Assembly: GCA_946886675.1 (NCBI GenBank)
Contig: CAMPIZ010000054.1
Location: 1-9,000 of the forward strand
Direction of reading: 5' to 3'
From: an uncultured Flavobacterium sp.
GTDB taxonomy: Bacteria; Bacteroidota; Bacteroidia; Flavobacteriales; Flavobacteriaceae
DNA length: 9,000 nt
The position numbers were made by a program, and so were the translations under genes. This document shows positions 6,062-9,000 of the stretch, one piece after another. Positions within the stretch are counted from its first letter, which is position 1, and every line of letters starts with the position of its first letter. The notes under the pieces are model-generated. The model worked only from the letters and a program-made list of their open reading frames with translations. It was not told the origin of the DNA and ran no database searches.

Positions 6062-7033
6062 ATGGCAAAGATATTAACCGGTATCCAAAGTACGGGTACC
6101 CCTCACTTAGGCAACCTTTTGGGCGCCATTATACCCGCCATAGAAATGGCAAACAAGCCGGAAAATGAATCGTTTTTATTCATAGCCGACCTTCACTCGA
6201 TTACACAGATAAAAGATGGCAAAACCCTGCGTGAAAACACCAACAGCGTAGCGGCTACCTGGCTGGCATGCGGACTTGACATTAACAAAGTGGTTTTTTA
6301 CCGCCAGAGCGATGTGCCTCAAACGGCAGAACTTTCATGGTACCTAAGCTGTTTTTTCCCTTTTCAGCGATTAACATTGGCACACTCCTTTAAGGATAAA
6401 GCCGACAGGCTGGCCGATGTAAATGCCGGACTGTTTACTTACCCTATGCTTATGGCTGCCGATATATTATTGTATGATGCCGAGTTTGTACCTGTAGGAA
6501 AAGACCAGTTGCAGCACATAGAAATAACACGCGATGTAGCTTCAAGATTTAACCACCAGATGGGCGACACTTTTGTACTGCCTGAGGCTATTACCAGCGA
6601 GGAAACTAAAATTATCCCTGGTATAGATGGTGAGAAGATGAGCAAATCGCGTAATAATATTATAAATATTTTCCTTGAAGATAAACCACTTAGAAAACAG
6701 GTTATGTCTATAGAAACCGACAGCACACCGCTGGAAGAACCTAAAGATCCTGATACCTGTAATGTATTTGCTATATATAAATTGCTTGCACCACCGGAAC
6801 AGGTAACACAAATGAGGGCTAATTATCTGGCCGGAGGTTATGGCTATGGCCATGCAAAACAGGCTTTGTTTGAACTGATAGTAGAAAAATTTAAAACCGA
6901 AAGGGAAAAATACACTTACTACATGAATAACCCTGAAGAAATGGAAGCTTTGCTTAAAACCGGAGCTGACAAAGCTGCTGCCGTAGCAAACGGAGTGCTA
7001 AACAGAGTAAGAGAGAAGTTAGGGTATAATTAA
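6062..7033 (+). CDS. trpS: Tryptophanyl-tRNA synthetase
   Basis: This class I aminoacyl-tRNA synthetase charges tRNA-Trp with tryptophan in the cytoplasm. The class signatures are clear: the HIGH-type motif GTPHLGN (12-18) and the KMSKS loop (192-196, in DGEKMSKSRNN). The TrpRS-specific block TYPMLMAADILLYDAEFVPVGKDQLQHIEITRD (126-158) is well conserved. The 323-residue length is normal for bacterial TrpRS, and the protein starts at residue 1 directly with KILTGIQSTGTPH, which fixes the ATG at 6062. It ends with tandem TAA codons. The gene is monocistronic, divergent from a PlsC-like gene and convergent with dprA, with a long hairpin after it. No Shine-Dalgarno is present, which is usual in this phylum. 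Confidence 0.98.
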   Translation: MAKILTGIQSTGTPHLGNLLGAIIPAIEMANKPENESFLFIADLHSITQIKDGKTLRENTNSVAATWLACGLDINKVVFYRQSDVPQTAELSWYLSCFFPFQRLTLAHSFKDKADRLADVNAGLFTYPMLMAADILLYDAEFVPVGKDQLQHIEITRDVASRFNHQMGDTFVLPEAITSEETKIIPGIDGEKMSKSRNNIINIFLEDKPLRKQVMSIETDSTPLEEPKDPDTCNVFAIYKLLAPPEQVTQMRANYLAGGYGYGHAKQALFELIVEKFKTEREKYTYYMNNPEEMEALLKTGADKAAAVANGVLNRVREKLGYN

Positions 7034-7040
7034 TAATTTA

Positions 7041-7076
7041 CAGTAGGCAGTCAAAGCTTTGTGTGACTGCCTACTG
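7041..7076. terminator. Bidirectional hairpin between trpS and dprA
   Basis: A perfect 13-bp inverted repeat (7041-7053 with 7064-7076) encloses a 10-base loop that contains an AAGCTTT palindrome. It occupies most of the 51-bp gap between the convergent stops of trpS and dprA. Neither side has a proper T run, so it may serve as a shared terminator or as a 3'-end stabilising stem for both mRNAs. Confidence 0.65.
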
Positions 7077-7084
7077 AATACCTA

Positions 7085-8188
7085 TCAAATTGCTTCAAAC
7101 AATTTTCCCGGCAAAGGCCTTATTACTCCCTTAAGTTCCATAGTAAGTAATAGTGATGAGAGTTTAAATACCGGCATACCGCATTCCATTGCTATAATAT
7201 CCATAAGCTCCTTGCCATTTTTCTGTAAAAAGTCATATACTTTTTGCTCGTCATTATCCAGGGTTATAAAAAGCTGTTTTTGTACAGCCTTATGTTTTGC
7301 TTCTTCAGGCTGCCAGTTTAGTATATACAGTAAGTCGGCAGCATTAGTAAGTAAATGTGCCCTCTGGCTTTTAATAAGATTGTTGCAGCCCATGCTGTAT
7401 TTATCGGTTACACGCCCCGGTACAGCAAAAACGTCACGGTTATAATCGTTAGCCACATTAGCGGTAATTAGTGAACCTCCCTTATCGGCACTTTCTATAA
7501 TTACTGTAGCCTCAGCAAGCCCTGCCACTATCCTGTTACGTTTTACAAAGTTTTCTTTATCAGGGTTAGAGGTACTCCAGAATTCTGTAAAAAACCCTCC
7601 ATTCTCTTCCATCTTTGCTACATACTTTTTGTGCACTTTAGGATATACCTGATTCAATCCATGTGCAACAACGCCTATGGTTTGCAGCCCCTGCTCCATA
7701 GCTATTGTATGTGCATGGATATCTACCCCATAAGCAAATCCGCTTATTATTACAGGATCCAGCGGAGCAATGTCTTCTATCAGCTTGCGGCAAAAATCAG
7801 CCCCGTATGATGTCATTTGCCTTGTGCCTACAATACTAAGTGTCTTTTTCCCTTCAAGATTAATAGTGCCAGATCTGAAAAGAATAACAGGACCGTCTAT
7901 ACAATGCTTAAGCCTGTCGGGATATTCTTTCTCCTTATAAAAAGATGTTTTAATGCCGTTATCCTTTATAAATGTCATTTCAGCTTCGGCCAGCTTAAAT
8001 ACTTCTTTATTCCTAAGGCTGTTGTACAATACATCGCCTACACCTTCTATAGAAAGAAGCTGATGCCTTTTGGCATTAAAAACATTTTCCGCACTGCCCA
8101 GATGATTTATAAGCTTTTTTGCTACAATATCTCCCACACCTTCCACCTTAAGCAAGGCAAGTGTACTAAACAATTCATTATCAGTCAT
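7085..8188 (-). CDS. dprA: DNA-processing protein DprA
   Basis: DprA binds incoming single-stranded DNA during natural transformation and loads RecA on it. Three parts are visible in 367 residues. The N-terminal helix-hairpin-helix region has two EGVGD turns (16-20 and 48-52). The Rossmann-like core (about 85-290) contains SIVGTRQMTSYG (118-129), SGFAYGVDIHAH (149-160), GLNQVYP (177-183), FVKRNRIVAGLAE (214-226), GGSLITA (237-243), VFAVPGR (253-259) and GCNNLIK (267-273). The C-terminal winged-helix-like segment covers about 310-367. All hallmark motifs are present with small changes, such as GGSLIT for SGSLIT and AHG for the usual CG before LNQVYP. It is complete, so at least this part of DNA uptake/recombination is retained; DprA is also common in species not known to be competent. 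It is monocistronic and divergent from the HU/SPOR-type gene. Confidence 0.96.
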   Translation of the reverse strand: MTDNELFSTLALLKVEGVGDIVAKKLINHLGSAENVFNAKRHQLLSIEGVGDVLYNSLRNKEVFKLAEAEMTFIKDNGIKTSFYKEKEYPDRLKHCIDGPVILFRSGTINLEGKKTLSIVGTRQMTSYGADFCRKLIEDIAPLDPVIISGFAYGVDIHAHTIAMEQGLQTIGVVAHGLNQVYPKVHKKYVAKMEENGGFFTEFWSTSNPDKENFVKRNRIVAGLAEATVIIESADKGGSLITANVANDYNRDVFAVPGRVTDKYSMGCNNLIKSQRAHLLTNAADLLYILNWQPEEAKHKAVQKQLFITLDNDEQKVYDFLQKNGKELMDIIAMECGMPVFKLSSLLLTMELKGVIRPLPGKLFEAI

Positions 8189-8208
8189 TATGAAATCTAA
8201 ATGTTGAG

Positions 8209-8216
8209 AAAATATA
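8209..8216 (-). promoter_or_regulatory. Weak candidate -7 element for dprA
   Basis: The minus strand reads TATATTTT, one base off TAnnTTTG, 20 bases before the dprA ATG. It lies in an AT-rich divergent region next to a 10-bp palindrome (AACAATTGTT, 8224-8233). No TTG at proper spacing is seen. Confidence 0.28.
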
Positions 8217-8276
8217 CCACTGCAACAATTGTTAATAAAAATTGTGAATAAAATTTTCCAATTACTGTCGAATGGT

Positions 8277-8284
8277 TAATTTTG
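8277..8284 (+). promoter_or_regulatory. Perfect TAnnTTTG -7 element abutting the HU/SPOR-type gene
   Basis: TAATTTTG matches the Bacteroidota -7 consensus exactly and ends 5 bases before the first ATG (8290). Used as such, it would yield a leaderless or near-leaderless transcript. The -33 region has no TTG. Confidence 0.45.
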
Positions 8285-8289
8285 TTTCT

Positions 8290-9000
8290 ATGATGATAGA
8301 AAAACATATATCAGCGTTGTTGTATCGTTACCAGTGCGTTATCGTTCCGGGCTTTGGTGCGTTCTTAACAGAAACCAAACCGGCCAGCCTTGATGCCGAT
8401 ACACATACCTTCTATCCCCCTAAAAAGCAAATTTCTTTTAATGCGAATTTAAAGAATAATGACGGGCTTTTAGCCAATCACATCGCTTTACAGGAAAAAA
8501 TTTCTTATGGTGAGGCCGTAAGCAATATAGAGAACGTTGTAACCCTTTGGCTAAGTGAGCTTCAGGGTGGTGAAAAACTTATTCTTAAAAACATAGGCGA
8601 CCTTGCTTACAACAGCGAAAAAAGTATTGTTTTCTATCCGACTACTCCTGTAAATTACCTTACCGACGCTTTCGGACTTGGCAGTTTTACATCGCCTGCC
8701 GTTAAGCGCGAAGAGCTTAAGGCACAGGTAGAGGAACTGGAAGAACAGGTTCCGGTAGTGTTTACCCCTGAGCGTAGGAAAAATTATTCCTACCTTAAAT
8801 ATGCTGCCGTATTTATTGTGGCATTGTTTGCCGGAAGCGCAGGCTTTAAATTATATTATGACAAAAAAGTAACCGAAGAAACTCTTCTTGTTGAGCAGAA
8901 TGTACAGGAAAAGGTACATCAGGAAATACAGCAGGCTACTTTTTTTATAGACAATCCACTGCCAGCTGTAAAGCTTACAGTAAAAGAAGAAGCTAATAAC
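8290..9000 (+). CDS. HU-CCDC81-type membrane protein, probable SPOR-domain protein (3' end outside window)
   Basis: The open frame runs from ATG 8290 through the window edge (237 residues seen, no stop). The N-terminal part (about 1-60) contains YRYQCVIVPGFGAFLTE, and a second part (about 60-125) contains GEKLILKNIGDLAYN. Both fit the two HU/IHF-fold domains of the bacterial HU-CCDC81 families found in Bacteroidota. An acidic linker (141-153) is followed by basic RRKNYSYLK (162-170) and one membrane helix (about 171-188), so by the positive-inside rule the HU-like part is cytoplasmic and the rest periplasmic. A helical, Gln/Glu-rich segment follows (194-216). Family members typically end in a SPOR domain, which binds denuded peptidoglycan at division sites; that end is not visible here. 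Two adjacent ATGs (8290, 8293) are possible starts. It is divergent from dprA. Confidence 0.88.
   Translation, partial: MMIEKHISALLYRYQCVIVPGFGAFLTETKPASLDADTHTFYPPKKQISFNANLKNNDGLLANHIALQEKISYGEAVSNIENVVTLWLSELQGGEKLILKNIGDLAYNSEKSIVFYPTTPVNYLTDAFGLGSFTSPAVKREELKAQVEELEEQVPVVFTPERRKNYSYLKYAAVFIVALFAGSAGFKLYYDKKVTEETLLVEQNVQEKVHQEIQQATFFIDNPLPAVKLTVKEEANN

Noticed and set aside
7817..8200. 127-codon open frame on the plus strand
   Set aside because: It lies antisense to the dprA N-terminal half; the translation has no recognisable domain, and dprA is secure.
8224..8233. AACAATTGTT palindrome between dprA and the HU/SPOR-type gene, considered as an operator
   Set aside because: A 10-bp AT-rich palindrome is expected by chance in such a region, and no second copy or regulator gene supports it.
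1..9000. CRISPR arrays, insertion sequences, tRNA genes, defence or phage genes
   Set aside because: No regularly spaced repeats, transposase motifs, terminal inverted repeats or cloverleaf-like segments were found; all genes look like core chromosomal genes with uniform composition.

Overview
The window looks like ordinary chromosomal DNA of a member of the Bacteroidota, most likely Flavobacteriaceae. The evidence is moderate-to-low GC with heavy ATA/TTA use, no Shine-Dalgarno motifs ahead of the starts, several TAnnTTTG promoter cores, and gene families typical of that group: an HU-CCDC81/SPOR-type membrane protein, a plant-like soluble acyl-ACP desaturase, a bacilliredoxin, and an alpha-helical protein of unknown function. 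Ten genes fill the window. The longest gene-free gaps are about 130 bp. I see no tRNA, rRNA, insertion sequence, phage gene or CRISPR array.

Layout. Bases 1-553 hold a two-repeat YiaA/YiaB membrane protein on the minus strand, with its own intrinsic terminator. Divergent from it is a 505-residue helical protein of unknown function (684-2201, plus), whose 3' end overlaps a convergent HD-domain hydrolase gene by 28 bp. Upstream of the HD gene on the minus strand is a compact lipid unit: a PlsC-type acyltransferase (3880-4614) followed after 5 bp by a diiron acyl-ACP desaturase (2876-3874), closed by a strong terminator at 2844-2869. Further upstream are a bacilliredoxin (4747-5157) and a second PlsC-type acyltransferase (5236-5985), each followed by a hairpin, so these appear to be separate short transcripts.

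Tryptophanyl-tRNA synthetase (6062-7033, plus) is divergent from the second acyltransferase; each has a perfect TAnnTTTG core in the 76-bp gap. A 13-bp perfect hairpin separates trpS from the convergent dprA (7085-8188, minus). Divergent from dprA is the start of a membrane protein with HU-like cytoplasmic domains (8290 to the window edge), expected to end in a periplasmic SPOR domain beyond the window.

How the genes fit together. The desaturase and the two acyltransferases form a local membrane-lipid theme: making unsaturated acyl-ACP and loading acyl chains onto a glycerolipid or related backbone. The bacilliredoxin predicts bacillithiol-type redox chemistry. DprA and the HU/SPOR protein concern DNA uptake/recombination and, by inference, envelope-chromosome organisation. 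No single undescribed system is evident. The points most worth a second look are the HU-TM protein with a promoter nearly abutting its start codon, the unknown 505-residue protein with a near-exact 19-bp repeat in its upstream region and its own coding sequence, and the plant-like desaturase.
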